Notes under the pieces: model-generated
The model's input: the letters and a program-made list of their open reading frames with translations, nothing else
What the model was told of the DNA's origin: nothing
Databases searched by the model: none
Made by a program: the position numbers and the translations under genes
Source of the DNA: an uncultured Bacteroidales bacterium
Lineage (GTDB): Bacteria > Bacteroidota > Bacteroidia > Bacteroidales > Paludibacteraceae
DNA: 64,000 bases
Direction: 5' to 3'
Assembly (NCBI GenBank): GCA_902782665.1
Contig: CACZOA010000009.1
Span: 1 to 64,000 of the forward strand
Shown: positions 8,869-17,589 of the stretch, one piece after another
Numbering within the stretch: the stretch's first letter is position 1
Layout: each line of letters starts with the position of its first letter

Positions 8869-10386
8869 ATGTCAGATAGAAGAGTAAGAGTGCGTTTCGC
8901 ACCTAGTCCAACTGGCGCACTTCACATTGGAGGTGTGCGCACATGTCTATACAATTATTTGTTTGCCAAGAAACATGGCGGCGATCTGTTGCTAAGAATC
9001 GAAGATACCGACAGCACACGTTTTGTGCCAGGTGCGGAAGAGTATATCATAGAATCGTTCAAGTGGCTTGGAATCAAGTTCGACGAAGGTGTTGGCATCG
9101 GCGGCGACCACGCTCCTTACCGTCAGAGCGAGCGTAGAGACATCTATCGCAAATATGTGGATATTCTTTTGAAGAGTGGCAACGCCTACATCGCATTCGA
9201 CACTCCAGAAGAGCTTGAGAAACTTCGTGCTGAAATCCCTAATTTCCAGTATGATGCGAAGACTCGTTCAATGGGTAAGAACTCTCTTACTATGAGCGAA
9301 GATGAAGTCAAGGCTAAAATCGCAGCAGGAGAAAAATATGTAGTCCGTGCAAAGGTAGAGCCAAACGAGGATATCGTGATCGACGACATGGTTCGTGGCA
9401 AAGTCACAATCAACTCAAATGTATTGGACGACAAAGTGCTTTACAAATCAGCAGACGATCTTCCAACATACCACTTGGCCAACATCGTGGACGACCACTT
9501 GATGGAGGTGACTCACGTGATCCGAGGAGAAGAATGGTTGCCATCAGCTCCACTTCACGTGTTGCTGTACCGCTATTTCGGATGGCAGGACACAATGCCA
9601 AGATTCGCGCATTTGCCTTTGCTTCTTAAGCCAGTCGGAAATGGCAAGTTGAGCAAAAGAGACGGAGACAAACTCGGATTCCCAGTATTCCCACTTCGTT
9701 GGGTGGATCCAAAGACAAATGAAGTGTCGAGCGGATACCGTGAGAGCGGCTACTTGCCAGAGGCTGTTGTCAACTTCCTCGCTTTGCTTGGATGGAACCC
9801 AGGTCTAGACAGAGATTTGTTCACAGTAGAGGAACTTACAGAGCTTTTCGACCTTGGCCATGTAAGCAAGTCTGGAGCAAGATTCGACTACGAGAAAGCA
9901 AAATGGTTCAACCACGAATATATCATCAAGAAGAGCGACGCGGAAGTTGCAGCAATGTACAAGCCACTTCTTAAAGAGAAAGGTTATGAGATTGCCGACG
10001 CTACACTTGAGCGCATCGTAGGAATGGTGAAGACAAGAATCTCATTCGTTGCTGACCTATGGGAAGAGACAAACTTCTTCTTCGAGGCTCCTACAGAATA
10101 CGACGAGAAGTCAATCAAGAAACGTTGGAAGGAAGAGAGCCCAGCATTGATGGCTGAACTTGGAAAAATCCTAGAAGGCATCAGCGACTTCACGTCGGCA
10201 AATATGGAAAAGATCGTGATGGATTGGATTGAGAATAACGGACACAACACAGGAACGGTGATGAATTCATTCCGAATCACAATCATCGGTGCAGCTCGTG
10301 GTCCACACATGTTCGACATCATCGAGATTTTAGGAAAAGAAGAGACATTACGTCGTCTGAACGCAGCATTGGCTGTAATCAAATAA
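8869..10386 (+). CDS. gltX: Glutamate--tRNA ligase
   Basis: Class I aminoacyl-tRNA synthetase that charges tRNA-Glu with glutamate using ATP. The HIGH-type motif ([14 protein letters not shown]) is at residues 9-22 and the KMSKS-type loop (KLSKRDGDK) near residue 263. The region between them carries [11 protein letters not shown] and the Rossmann fold of GluRS. The C-terminal helical anticodon-binding domain follows. The length of 505 residues is normal for Bacteroidetes. It is monocistronic: a -7 box lies 30 bases upstream and a strong hairpin follows the stop. Confidence 0.97.
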   Translation: MSDRRVRVRFAPSPTGALHIGGVRTCLYNYLFAKKHGGDLLLRIEDTDSTRFVPGAEEYIIESFKWLGIKFDEGVGIGGDHAPYRQSERRDIYRKYVDILLKSGNAYIAFDTPEELEKLRAEIPNFQYDAKTRSMGKNSLTMSEDEVKAKIAAGEKYVVRAKVEPNEDIVIDDMVRGKVTINSNVLDDKVLYKSADDLPTYHLANIVDDHLMEVTHVIRGEEWLPSAPLHVLLYRYFGWQDTMPRFAHLPLLLKPVGNGKLSKRDGDKLGFPVFPLRWVDPKTNEVSSGYRESGYLPEAVVNFLALLGWNPGLDRDLFTVEELTELFDLGHVSKSGARFDYEKAKWFNHEYIIKKSDAEVAAMYKPLLKEKGYEIADATLERIVGMVKTRISFVADLWEETNFFFEAPTEYDEKSIKKRWKEESPALMAELGKILEGISDFTSANMEKIVMDWIENNGHNTGTVMNSFRITIIGAARGPHMFDIIEILGKEETLRRLNAALAVIK

Positions 10387-10396
10387 AGAATCAAAC

Positions 10397-10424
10397 GTGT
10401 GTTGTCCGGTTTCGGACAACACAC
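10397..10424 (+). terminator. Hairpin terminator after gltX
   Basis: A perfect 12-pair stem (GTGTGTTGTCCG with its complement) around GTTT starts 11 bases after the stop codon. The T-run is weak, so it may act as an mRNA-stabilising hairpin or a terminator. Confidence 0.65.
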
Positions 10425-10533
10425 ATTCCATATAATAGGGTTTCTATTTATTAAATTTAAGAAAACCCCAAAATTACAATCTGAGATCCCAAATATCCCT
10501 TAATAAGGCTAATTTGCCATAAAATAGAAAAAG

Positions 10534-11760
10534 ATGATTATTTATAATTTAGCAATTCTAATTTATCAGTTTGGAGTGTGGATTGCCTCATTCTTCAATG
10601 AAAAGGCAAAACTATTCCATGATGGCAGAGTCGACCTACTGAAGAAATTGAAAGACCAGGTCGACGGGAATGCTAAATATATATGGGTGCACGCAGCGTC
10701 GTTGGGAGAGTTTGAGCAAGGACGTCCGATCATCGAACGTATAAAGAAAGACCACCCTGAATATAAGATTCTGTTGACATTCTTTTCTCCGTCGGGCTAC
10801 GAAGTACGCAAAAACTACGAATATGCGGACATCGTCTGCTATATGCCGCTCGACACAATCAGCAATGCAAAAAAATTCCTCAACATTGTGAATCCTAGCA
10901 TTGCCATCTTTATCAAATATGAATTTTGGATGAACTTCCTGTTCAACCTGAAAAGACGCAGAATACCGACATATATAGTTTCCGCTATATTCAGAGAAGA
11001 GCAGGCATTCTTCAAATGGTACGGATTCATATATAAGAAGGTGTTGAAATGTTTCAACCGTCTGTTTGTGCAGGACGCAAACTCAATCAATCTGCTCCAC
11101 TCCATCGGCATCAACAACGTCACTATCGCAGGAGACACCCGTTTCGACCGTGTATGTGAGATAGTGAAACAAGCCAAAGAGATTCCACAGATTGCAGCAT
11201 TCAAGGGCGACAAGAAAGTGTTGATCGCAGGAAGTTCCTGGCAGCCAGACGAAGATCTGCTTTGCGAGTACTTCAACAACAACGACGGATTCAAGATGAT
11301 CCTTGCCCCACACGTCACAAGCGAGGCTCATGTGGAGGAGATTTGTGGCAAGCTGAACAAAAAATATGCAAGATTCACAAAGTCGACAGAAGAAGAGATA
11401 AAGAACGCAGACTGTCTGATTATCGACTGCATAGGAATCCTCACGTCTGTATATAGATATGGAGACGTAGGATACGTAGGTGGAGGATTCGGAGTAGGCA
11501 TCCACAACATATTGGAACCTGCCGTCTACGGAATGCCAATCTTTTTTGGTCCGAACTACAAGAAATTCCGTGAGGCAGTAGACATGGTGAAATCCGGAGC
11601 CGCATTCCCGATCAACAACAAGCAGGAATTATTCCCATTGCTGAACGAGATGTTCGACGAGAAACAGAACACACTCAGCAAGACATCAGCAGTGGCAAAA
11701 GCATTTGTAAGAGAGCATTGCGGAGCCACAGAGATAGTGATGAATGAGATATTCAAATAA
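10534..11760 (+). CDS. waaA: 3-deoxy-D-manno-octulosonic acid transferase
   Basis: Inner-membrane-associated GT30 enzyme that adds Kdo from CMP-Kdo to lipid A precursor in lipopolysaccharide core synthesis. Features seen: an N-terminal hydrophobic anchor (IIYNLAILIYQFGVWIA), the acceptor-side segment HAASLGEFEQGRP with the catalytic Glu near residue 58, AGSSWQPDED near residue 233, and the C-terminal donor-site segment GIHNILEPAVYGMPIFFGP near residue 325. Length (408) matches the family. It stands between gltX and a GH5 lipoprotein gene on the same strand. Confidence 0.95.
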   Translation: MIIYNLAILIYQFGVWIASFFNEKAKLFHDGRVDLLKKLKDQVDGNAKYIWVHAASLGEFEQGRPIIERIKKDHPEYKILLTFFSPSGYEVRKNYEYADIVCYMPLDTISNAKKFLNIVNPSIAIFIKYEFWMNFLFNLKRRRIPTYIVSAIFREEQAFFKWYGFIYKKVLKCFNRLFVQDANSINLLHSIGINNVTIAGDTRFDRVCEIVKQAKEIPQIAAFKGDKKVLIAGSSWQPDEDLLCEYFNNNDGFKMILAPHVTSEAHVEEICGKLNKKYARFTKSTEEEIKNADCLIIDCIGILTSVYRYGDVGYVGGGFGVGIHNILEPAVYGMPIFFGPNYKKFREAVDMVKSGAAFPINNKQELFPLLNEMFDEKQNTLSKTSAVAKAFVREHCGATEIVMNEIFK

Positions 11761-11815
11761 TTGTTTTCATACAGAAATAATTTCATATTTTGTATTTTTT
11801 TATCTCAAGTTTCCA

Positions 11816-11823
11816 TATCTTTG
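11816..11823 (+). promoter_or_regulatory. Bacteroidetes -7 element for the GH5 lipoprotein gene
   Basis: TATCTTTG fits TAnnTTTG, 27 bases before the ATG. A TTTG at 11789-11792 is a possible -33 box, with a rather long 23-base gap. Confidence 0.5.
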
Positions 11824-11850
11824 TCTAAATAGAAACCAAAAGTATATAAT

Positions 11851-13002
11851 ATGAATAACAAATTTTTAGGACTAATTCTCGGTGCAGGTGTCGCTACAAT
11901 GACATCATGCGGAGGAAATGCCGGACAGAGCACAGCAGAACCAACGTCAGATTCAACAAACACTGTAACCACAGCAGAATTCACACTAAACCGTGGAGTG
12001 AACCTAGACCATTGGTTGAGCCAGAGAGGTGAAGGCGTAGATATCGACCCTAATTACATCTCTAAGAAAGATTTTGAGACAATCAAAAACCTTGGATTCG
12101 ACTTTGTACGTGTGCCAATCGAAGAGCAGCTTATGTACAACACAGACCTTACTCGCCGCAAGATCGGATTCGACCTTCTTGACAGTGCGGTTAAATGGTC
12201 AGACGAGACAGGTTTGAAGATGATATGTGACCTTCACATCATCCGTTCGTTCCACTTCAACAGCGAGAACGGAGAGGCAAACACATTGTTTGAGAAAGAA
12301 GAGGCACAGGAAAACTTTGTGAAAGTTTGGTTGGACATTCAGGATTTCTTGAAGAACACACCAGAGGACAAGGTTGCTTACGAACTTCTTAACGAAGTAA
12401 CTACTCAGGATCCTGAGAATTGGAACAAGTTGATCGCAAAGGTACATAAGGCTATCCGTGCCAACGAGCCAACAAGAAAGATCATCATTGGTTCTAACCA
12501 CTGGCAGATTCCTAACACATTCCCTGATTTGAAAGTGCCAGAGAACGACAAGAACCTAATCTTGAGTTTCCACTACTACAATCCTAATGTGATCACACAC
12601 TACCAGGCAAGTTGGGCAGAATTCAAGGATTACAAAGGCAAGATCCAGTATCCTGGCGACGTGTTGCTTGACAAAGAATATTTCTCAACAGTTGCTGACG
12701 AGAATTTGAGAGAAATAAGAAAGGGCATGTGTGGTGAATGGAATGCTGAGAGAATGGAGAAAGAGATCTTGATTGCAAAGAACGTAGCGGATTCTCTTGG
12801 ATTGCCATTGTTCTGTGGAGAGTTTGGAGTTTATCCATACCACGTATCTCCAGAGATCCGTATCAAATGGTACGAAGACATCATGAGCGTGTTCCGCAAG
12901 AACAATATCTCATGCTGCCACTGGGGTTGGAAGAACGACTTCCCATGTGTAGACGAGAAGACATTGGAGCCTAACGCTATTGCTCCAATCATCGCAAAGT
13001 AA
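11851..13002 (+). CDS. GH5 glycoside hydrolase lipoprotein, cellulase-like
   Basis: Predicted endo-beta-glucanase-type enzyme of GH5 (clan A TIM barrel), acting on beta-linked glucan or a related polymer by the retaining mechanism. The signal peptide ends in a lipobox (TMTSC), so it is lipid-anchored. After a short Ser/Thr linker come RGVNLDHWLSQ near residue 49, the substrate-site FVRVPIEEQ, the acid/base Glu in ELLNEVT near residue 179, SFHYYNP near 240, and the nucleophile Glu in FCGEFGVYP near 325. Length (383) is normal. The subfamily and exact substrate are not determined. It has its own -7 box and terminator. Confidence 0.87.
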   Translation: MNNKFLGLILGAGVATMTSCGGNAGQSTAEPTSDSTNTVTTAEFTLNRGVNLDHWLSQRGEGVDIDPNYISKKDFETIKNLGFDFVRVPIEEQLMYNTDLTRRKIGFDLLDSAVKWSDETGLKMICDLHIIRSFHFNSENGEANTLFEKEEAQENFVKVWLDIQDFLKNTPEDKVAYELLNEVTTQDPENWNKLIAKVHKAIRANEPTRKIIIGSNHWQIPNTFPDLKVPENDKNLILSFHYYNPNVITHYQASWAEFKDYKGKIQYPGDVLLDKEYFSTVADENLREIRKGMCGEWNAERMEKEILIAKNVADSLGLPLFCGEFGVYPYHVSPEIRIKWYEDIMSVFRKNNISCCHWGWKNDFPCVDEKTLEPNAIAPIIAK

Positions 13003-13024
13003 ATAGGGACAACCTATAATATTA

Positions 13025-13061
13025 TAAGGAGACGCGAATATTCACGTCTCCTTATTTTTTT
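13025..13061 (+). terminator. Intrinsic terminator after GH5 gene
   Basis: TAAGGAGACG (13025-13034) pairs with CGTCTCCTTA (13045-13054), followed by seven T. Confidence 0.88.
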
Positions 13062-13342
13062 ACACTAACATATCCTTAAGAAGAAATTTAATACTATTGA
13101 CATTCCATTCACATTTTGGCAACAAGAGCAAATAAGGTCAGAATATCAAAAATTCACTTTTTATTTTTCCAACGCTGTGAAATAAAATATTTCTATAAGG
13201 ATGTTCCTGCCAACTTCATCTCACTCCAAAACATAAAATACCAAACGCACTGATTATCAACATCGCATAAAATATATTTCACTTTTATTATAAGCAAAAC
13301 TATGTTGTTAAGAATTTTTAGCATTTTTTTTTGTGTTTATTG
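13062..13342. other. Gene-free AT-rich stretch
   Basis: About 280 bases with no convincing frame, repeat or hairpin. It leads into the promoter of the small lipoprotein gene. Confidence 0.6.
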
Positions 13343-13373
13343 TTTGATTGTATGTTTTTGTTTTTTAGTTTTG
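13343..13373 (+). promoter_or_regulatory. Strong promoter of the small lipoprotein gene
   Basis: TTTG at 13343-13346 and TAGTTTTG at 13366-13373 with a 19-base gap match the Bacteroidetes consensus closely. The predicted leader of about 70 nt holds a small hairpin, ATTCC paired with GGGAAT. Confidence 0.75.
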
Positions 13374-13452
13374 CATTGGAAAAAGGAGAAAAATAGTGAA
13401 AAACCTTATTCCAGATTTTGGGAATTAATTATTAACTAAAATATCTATCAAA

Positions 13453-13944
13453 ATGAAGAAGATTTTTAATCTTGCAGTTATCTTGGCTGCTCTTATGGGT
13501 GCAGCTACATTCACTTCATGTGAGGACGACGAAGAAGAGGCAACAAAAAAGGCAGAGGAGCAGGCTCTAACAGAGATTCAGGTTGTTAAGGGTGGTGAGT
13601 ACTCTGCAAGTGGTGCAGTTAAAGGTTTCACTTTCAAAGTAACTTCAGTTGAGGGTTCATACCTTTCAAAGGATCAGGTTGTAAAGCTAGAGATCGACGG
13701 TTTCGATGGTGAGCTTACACTTTCTGACGCTGGTAACTCTTACCTAATGTGGACTGGTTCTCAGTTCATCACAGCTAACACAGCTACTGCTTCTGCTGAC
13801 GCTAAGAGCATCGTAATGTGTCTTGCTTGCGCTAACTCAAAGGCTGACTACACAATCACTTCAGCTACAGTTAACGACACAATGAATAAGCTTGGTGCTC
13901 TAGAGACTAAGTTCTCTAAGAACAACCGTAAGGCTAACAAGTAA
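13453..13944 (+). CDS. Small lipoprotein of unknown function
   Basis: A 163-residue lipoprotein. The signal peptide ends in the lipobox TFTSC, followed by an acidic patch (EDDEEEATKK) of the sort that directs Bacteroidetes lipoproteins outward. The rest is beta-rich with many Gly, Ser and Thr (GGEYSASGAVKGFTFKV), and two Cys (MCLACA) near residues 119-122. I do not recognise the family. The consensus promoter, terminator and a narrow codon choice (GCT, CTT, TCA) like that of serC suggest high expression; that is an inference. It is monocistronic. Confidence 0.75.
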   Translation: MKKIFNLAVILAALMGAATFTSCEDDEEEATKKAEEQALTEIQVVKGGEYSASGAVKGFTFKVTSVEGSYLSKDQVVKLEIDGFDGELTLSDAGNSYLMWTGSQFITANTATASADAKSIVMCLACANSKADYTITSATVNDTMNKLGALETKFSKNNRKANK

Positions 13945-13967
13945 TTGTAAGACTAAGTCTGAAAAAC

Positions 13968-14000
13968 AAAGAGCTGCATCCATTGGATGTGGCTCTTTTT
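13968..14000 (+). terminator. Intrinsic terminator after small lipoprotein gene
   Basis: A 14-pair stem from AAAGAGC...CATCC to its partner (two G-U pairs) with loop ATT, followed by a T-run. Confidence 0.88.
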
Positions 14001-14024
14001 AAATAAAATAAAGAAAATAGGATT

Positions 14025-14264
14025 ATGCCCACAGTATTGATATTGTTTGGTTTGAGGTTCTTCTTTTATTCTGAAGATCATGAACCAATGCACGTACATG
14101 TACAAAGAGACAACAGCACTGCCAAATTTGATTTTTCTGGAAATGAAGTCTTTCTAGTATACAATCATGGATTAAGTGCCCAAGACATCAAAAATGCTAA
14201 AAAAATCATCGAAGAACACAAAGAAGAGTTCTCCAACAAATGGAAAGCTTACTTTGGAAAATGA
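14025..14264 (+). CDS. DUF4160 family protein, possible toxin
   Basis: A 79-residue protein with the DUF4160 pattern: MPTVLILFGLRFFFYSEDHEPMHVHVQ, where the DHEPMHVHV segment is the hallmark, followed by a short sheet and a C-terminal helix. DUF4160 genes are commonly paired with DUF2442 genes and have been predicted to form toxin-antitoxin-like modules; the activity is not known to me. The partner starts 8 bases after this stop. The pair lies directly upstream of a decayed RHH/PIN toxin-antitoxin locus. Confidence 0.8.
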   Translation: MPTVLILFGLRFFFYSEDHEPMHVHVQRDNSTAKFDFSGNEVFLVYNHGLSAQDIKNAKKIIEEHKEEFSNKWKAYFGK

Positions 14265-14271
14265 CACCCAT

Positions 14272-14691
14272 ATGGAAAAAATAGAAAAAGTTTGGTTTGA
14301 GGAAAACAAAATCTTCATAGAAACCAACAAAAATAAAAAATATAGCATACCCCTAGAAGTGTTTCCTACTCTAAAAGACGCGTCTGCAGAAGAACGAAGC
14401 GATTTCTATATTTGGGATGAAGCTCAATCAATAAGATGGGAATGTCTGGACGAAGATATTCACATATCTTCTTTTTTTAAAGAGCACAAACTCAACCCAC
14501 AGAATCCAGTCGCAAAGCTATTCAGCGAGTTTCCACAATTGAATGTAGCAGAAGTGGCAAATATGATTGGAATACACAAAAATTTGCTTGCTCAATACAT
14601 TTATGGTGTAAAAACACCCAGCGACAAAATGATGCAAGATATCAAAGATGCATTACACCTTATCGGCAGAAAACTCCTAGCGATACAATAA
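14272..14691 (+). CDS. DUF2442 protein with C-terminal helix-turn-helix, possible antitoxin
   Basis: A 139-residue protein. Residues 1-75 match the DUF2442 layout (VWFEENKIFIETNKNKKYSIPL, then FYIWDEAQSIRWECLDEDIHI). Residues about 95-139 form an XRE-like DNA-binding domain: NVAEVANMIGIHKNLLAQYIYGVKTPS. Fusion to a DNA-binding domain fits an antitoxin that represses its own operon. The open frame extends back to 14176 across the DUF4160 gene, but the ATG at 14272, just after that gene's stop, gives the expected DUF2442 start. The pairing is known; the function is inferred. Confidence 0.78.
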   Translation: MEKIEKVWFEENKIFIETNKNKKYSIPLEVFPTLKDASAEERSDFYIWDEAQSIRWECLDEDIHISSFFKEHKLNPQNPVAKLFSEFPQLNVAEVANMIGIHKNLLAQYIYGVKTPSDKMMQDIKDALHLIGRKLLAIQ

Positions 14692-14737
14692 CAAACCTTT
14701 TCTTTTTATCAATCGAATTTTAATTAACTTTACGATT

Positions 14738-14900
14738 ATGAAAACAGCAACAAAAAAAATTAAGCATTGATCTGTCAATTGATGATTTCGACAAGATTAG
14801 CTTAGCTAGCAAAAAAAGATGAGCATCAGCCGTTTCATCTCCAATTTGATAAAAAAAGAATCAAAAAGCGAAGAGGAGAAAAGATGGAAAACGTTCACAT
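14738..14900 (+). pseudogene. Decayed ribbon-helix-helix antitoxin gene
   Basis: From the ATG at 14738 the frame reads MKTATKK and then stops; slipping one base at the A-run (14752-14759) restores KLSIDLSIDDFDKISLASKK, and a second slip at the next A-run (14811-14817) continues MSISRFISNLIKKESKSEEE. Joined, this is a typical CopG/RHH antitoxin: beta strand, helix, turn, SISRFISNLIKKE helix. Two frameshifts, both in A homopolymers, break it. The partner toxin remnant follows directly. Sequencing error in homopolymers is a possible alternative, but the toxin is broken as well. Confidence 0.65.
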
Positions 14901-14908
14901 CACATTGA

Positions 14909-15124
14909 AGCTTGCCGAGATTCCGACAACAACAAGTTCATCGAATGTGCAATAGACAACAAATGAATATATAGTGAGTGAGGACAAAAGACCTTTTAGC
15001 ATTAGAACAGCATGAAGATATTGGTATTTTGACAGTATCAGATTTTTTGGAACAGTACGGAAAGAAACGACACAAAAACAGCACAAAAAAACTGACAAAG
15101 CACCTTCTTTTCATATCATTTTGA
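14909..15124 (+). pseudogene. Decayed PIN-domain toxin gene remnant
   Basis: Only the C-terminal half of a PIN-domain RNase toxin is left. It is spread over frames: ACRDSDNNKFIECAIDNK, then EYIVSEDK in the next frame, then DLLALEQHEDIGILTVSDF and a Lys-rich tail ending at the TGA at 15122-15124. The order C-R-D-x-D-x-x-K-F, Y-I-V-S-E-D-K, D-L-L-A-L and I-L-T-V-S-D-F is that of the COG1569-type PIN family. The N-terminal half with the first catalytic Asp is missing. With the RHH remnant upstream, this is a dead toxin-antitoxin locus. Confidence 0.68.
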
Positions 15125-15149
15125 CAAAAAGAGCGATAAATCCAAACAA

Positions 15150-15206
15150 AAAAATCATTTTGCACGAATAACGGCTTTTTATCAAGTCTCAAAAATCATT
15201 TTGCAC
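15150..15206. repeat. Two copies of a 16-base direct repeat
   Basis: AAAAATCATTTTGCAC occurs at 15150-15165 and again at 15191-15206, 41 bases apart, between the dead toxin gene and the serC promoter. Confidence 0.6.
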
Positions 15207-15310
15207 ATTTTTTTATATTTTTTGCGACACATTGTCAATCAAAAAGCCATGTTTTAGATTAAATGTGCATAAATATTTTCATTTTGATATAAAAAAAGAT
15301 TAGAAAAAAA

Positions 15311-15340
15311 TTTCAAAGTCAGAAAAAAAATGTAATTTTG
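15311..15340 (+). promoter_or_regulatory. Promoter of serC-serA
   Basis: TAATTTTG at 15333-15340 fits the -7 consensus, with TTTC at 15311-15314 as a weak -33 box. A small hairpin (GTCTTT with AAAGAC) sits at the start of the leader. Confidence 0.6.
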
Positions 15341-15404
15341 CATCGTCTTTTTCAAGAAAGACAACAAAATACGTAATAAAAACAATTAATATAATCAGTT
15401 TAGT

Positions 15405-16490
15405 ATGAGAAAACATATCTTCAACGCTGGTCCATGCAAGTTGTCAGACAGAACTTTGACAAACACTGCTAAGGCTGTGCTAGAGATGGGCGAGACAGGT
15501 CAGTCTGTACTTGAGGTATCTCACCGTTCAGCAGATTTTCAGAAGGTTTATGATGAGACAGTAGCTCTAATGAAAGAGGTACTTTCCATTCCAGACAACT
15601 ACTCCGTTATCTTCGTCGGTGGTGGTGCAAGCTTGCAGTTTGGCATGATCCCTTTCAACTTCTTGAAGACTAAGGCTGCATACGTTAACACTGGTGTATG
15701 GTCGAAGAAGGCTCTTAAAGAGGCTGAGCTTTGGGGAGAGGTCGTAGAGATCGCATCTTCAGCAGACAAGAACTTCACATACTATCCAGAGCCAAAGAGC
15801 ATTAAAATCCCTGCTGATGTAGACTACGTTCACATCACATCTAACAATACTATCCGCGGTACTGAGATTTTTGAGGATCTTGATTCTCCAGTTCCACTAA
15901 TCGCCGACATGAGTTCAGATATCGCTTCACGTCCACTAGACGTAAGCAAGTACTTCATGATCTACGGTGGTTGCCAGAAGAACCTAGGACCTGCAGGTGC
16001 TACATTCGTAATCATCCGCAACGATTTCGTTGATAAGGTAGCAGACCGTAAGATCCCTACAATGCTTAAGTACTCTACTCACGTTGACAACGGTTCAATG
16101 TTCAACACTCCTCCATGTGTATGTATCTACGCTATCCGCGAGACTCTACTTTGGATCAAGGAGAACGGTGGTGTTGAGGGTATGGAGAAGCTTGCAATCG
16201 AAAGATGCGACGCTCTTTACAACTTCCTTGAGAACTCTACTGTATTTACTCCAGTTGTTGAGGCAGGTTCACGTTCAAGAATGAACGTTCCATTCCTTCT
16301 TCGTGGCAAGTACGCTACAGAGGCTCTTGAGAAGACATTCCTTGAGTTCGTTAAGACTAAGAACATTGTTGGTGTTAAGGGTCACCGTCTAGTAGGTGGA
16401 TTCCGTGCTTCAATGTACAACGCTTGTACAATGGAAGACGTGAACGCTCTTATCGCAGCAATGAAGGAGTTCGAGGCAAAAGTTAAATAA
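15405..16490 (+). CDS. serC: Phosphoserine aminotransferase
   Basis: PLP enzyme of class V aminotransferases; converts 3-phosphohydroxypyruvate and glutamate to O-phosphoserine in serine synthesis, and can act in pyridoxal phosphate synthesis. Seen: the N-terminal FNAGPCKLSD, the phosphate-binding GGGASLQF near residue 69, the PLP lysine in YGGCQKNLGPAG near residue 191, and the HRLVGGFRASMYNA segment near residue 328. Length 361 is standard. Its partner serA follows 65 bases downstream, the usual Bacteroidetes arrangement. Codon use suggests high expression. Confidence 0.97.
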   Translation: MRKHIFNAGPCKLSDRTLTNTAKAVLEMGETGQSVLEVSHRSADFQKVYDETVALMKEVLSIPDNYSVIFVGGGASLQFGMIPFNFLKTKAAYVNTGVWSKKALKEAELWGEVVEIASSADKNFTYYPEPKSIKIPADVDYVHITSNNTIRGTEIFEDLDSPVPLIADMSSDIASRPLDVSKYFMIYGGCQKNLGPAGATFVIIRNDFVDKVADRKIPTMLKYSTHVDNGSMFNTPPCVCIYAIRETLLWIKENGGVEGMEKLAIERCDALYNFLENSTVFTPVVEAGSRSRMNVPFLLRGKYATEALEKTFLEFVKTKNIVGVKGHRLVGGFRASMYNACTMEDVNALIAAMKEFEAKVK

Positions 16491-16520
16491 ATTCGTAATG
16501 CGTGATTCGTAGTAATTACG

Positions 16521-16545
16521 AATTGTGAATTAAGAATTATGAATT
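16521..16545. repeat. AATTAAGAATTATGAATT-type repeat between serC and serA
   Basis: Short AT-rich repeat like that at 414-445. Confidence 0.35.
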
Positions 16546-16555
16546 GATTAAAGTC

Positions 16556-17476
16556 ATGGCAAAAGTATTAATCGCAACAGAGAAGCCATTCGCAGCAGCA
16601 GCTGTAGAAGGTATTAAGAATATCATCAGCGGTGCAGGTTTTGAGATCGCTGTTCTTGAGAAGTACACAGAGAAGCAGCAGCTTCTTGATGCAGTAGCAG
16701 ACGTAGACGCTATCATCATCCGTTCAGACATCATCGATGCTGAGGTTATGGATGCTGCAAAGAACCTTAAGATTGTTGTTCGTGCAGGTGCTGGTTATGA
16801 CAACGTTGACCTTGAGGCAGCAACAGCTCGCAAGGTAGTTGTAATGAACACTCCAGGACAGAACGCAAACGCAGTAGCTGAGTTGGTTCTTGGTTTGTTG
16901 GTTTACGCTGTACGTAACTTCTACAACGGAAAGAGCGGTTCAGAGCTTATGGGCAAGAAACTTGGTATCCTTGCATTCGGTAACGTTGGTCGCAACGTAG
17001 CACGTATCGCTAAGGGCTTCGGTATGGACATTTACGCTTACGATGCATTCTGCCCAGCAGACGCAATCGAGGCAGCTGGTGTTCACGCAGTAAAGAGCCA
17101 GGATGAGTTGTTCGAGACTTGTGATATCGTTTCTCTACACATCCCTGCTACTCCAGAGACTACAAAGAGCATCAACTACGACCTTTGCAGCAAGATGAAG
17201 AAGGGTGCTATCCTTATCAACACTGCTCGTAAGGAGGTTATCGATGAGGCTGGTTTGTGGAAACTAATGGCTGAGCGTGCTGACCTTAAGTATATCACTG
17301 ATATCATGCCAAAAGCAGATAAGGAGTTCAAGTGCTTCACAGGCCGTTACTTCTCTACACCAAAGAAGATGGGTGCTCAGACTGCTGAGGCTAACACTAA
17401 CGCTGGTCTTGCAGCTGCAAACCAGATCGTTGACTTCATCAAGAACGGTGTGACTAAGTTCCAGGTTAACAAATAA
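16556..17476 (+). CDS. serA: D-3-phosphoglycerate dehydrogenase, short form
   Basis: NAD-dependent oxidoreductase that makes 3-phosphohydroxypyruvate, the substrate of the SerC encoded just upstream. The nucleotide-binding fold is seen at GILAFGNVGRNVARIAKGFG near residues 140-160 and the substrate Arg in INTARKEV near residue 225. There is no C-terminal ACT or allosteric domain: at 306 residues it is the short Bacteroidetes form. Where most family members have T-P-H with the catalytic His, this one has TPKKMGAQT; as far as I recall the Bacteroides enzymes share this, so it is a lineage trait, not decay. The ATG at 16556 is preferred over a TTG at 16544. Confidence 0.94.
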   Translation: MAKVLIATEKPFAAAAVEGIKNIISGAGFEIAVLEKYTEKQQLLDAVADVDAIIIRSDIIDAEVMDAAKNLKIVVRAGAGYDNVDLEAATARKVVVMNTPGQNANAVAELVLGLLVYAVRNFYNGKSGSELMGKKLGILAFGNVGRNVARIAKGFGMDIYAYDAFCPADAIEAAGVHAVKSQDELFETCDIVSLHIPATPETTKSINYDLCSKMKKGAILINTARKEVIDEAGLWKLMAERADLKYITDIMPKADKEFKCFTGRYFSTPKKMGAQTAEANTNAGLAAANQIVDFIKNGVTKFQVNK

Positions 17477-17512
17477 AAAACGCTGACGTTAAAACCGACG
17501 TCGACACAATAC

Positions 17513-17544
17513 AAAGCCGCAATTCATAGATTTGCGGCTTTTTT
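17513..17544 (+). terminator. Intrinsic terminator after serC-serA
   Basis: AAAGCCGCAA (17513-17522) pairs with TTGCGGCTTT (17532-17541), then a T-run. Confidence 0.9.
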
Positions 17545-17589
17545 GTGTAAAATACAATCCCTAACTTTAGTATCCTCATATAAAAAATT

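Noticed and set aside
14895..15192. Minus-strand frames over the toxin remnant
   Set aside because: Cys/Phe/Ser-rich translations typical of the opposite strand of a coding relic; the plus-strand PIN pieces explain the bases better.
16556..17476. SerA as an inactivated enzyme because T-P-H reads T-P-K
   Set aside because: As I recall, the same TPKKMGAQT segment occurs in other Bacteroides-type SerA proteins, so it is a lineage feature rather than damage.
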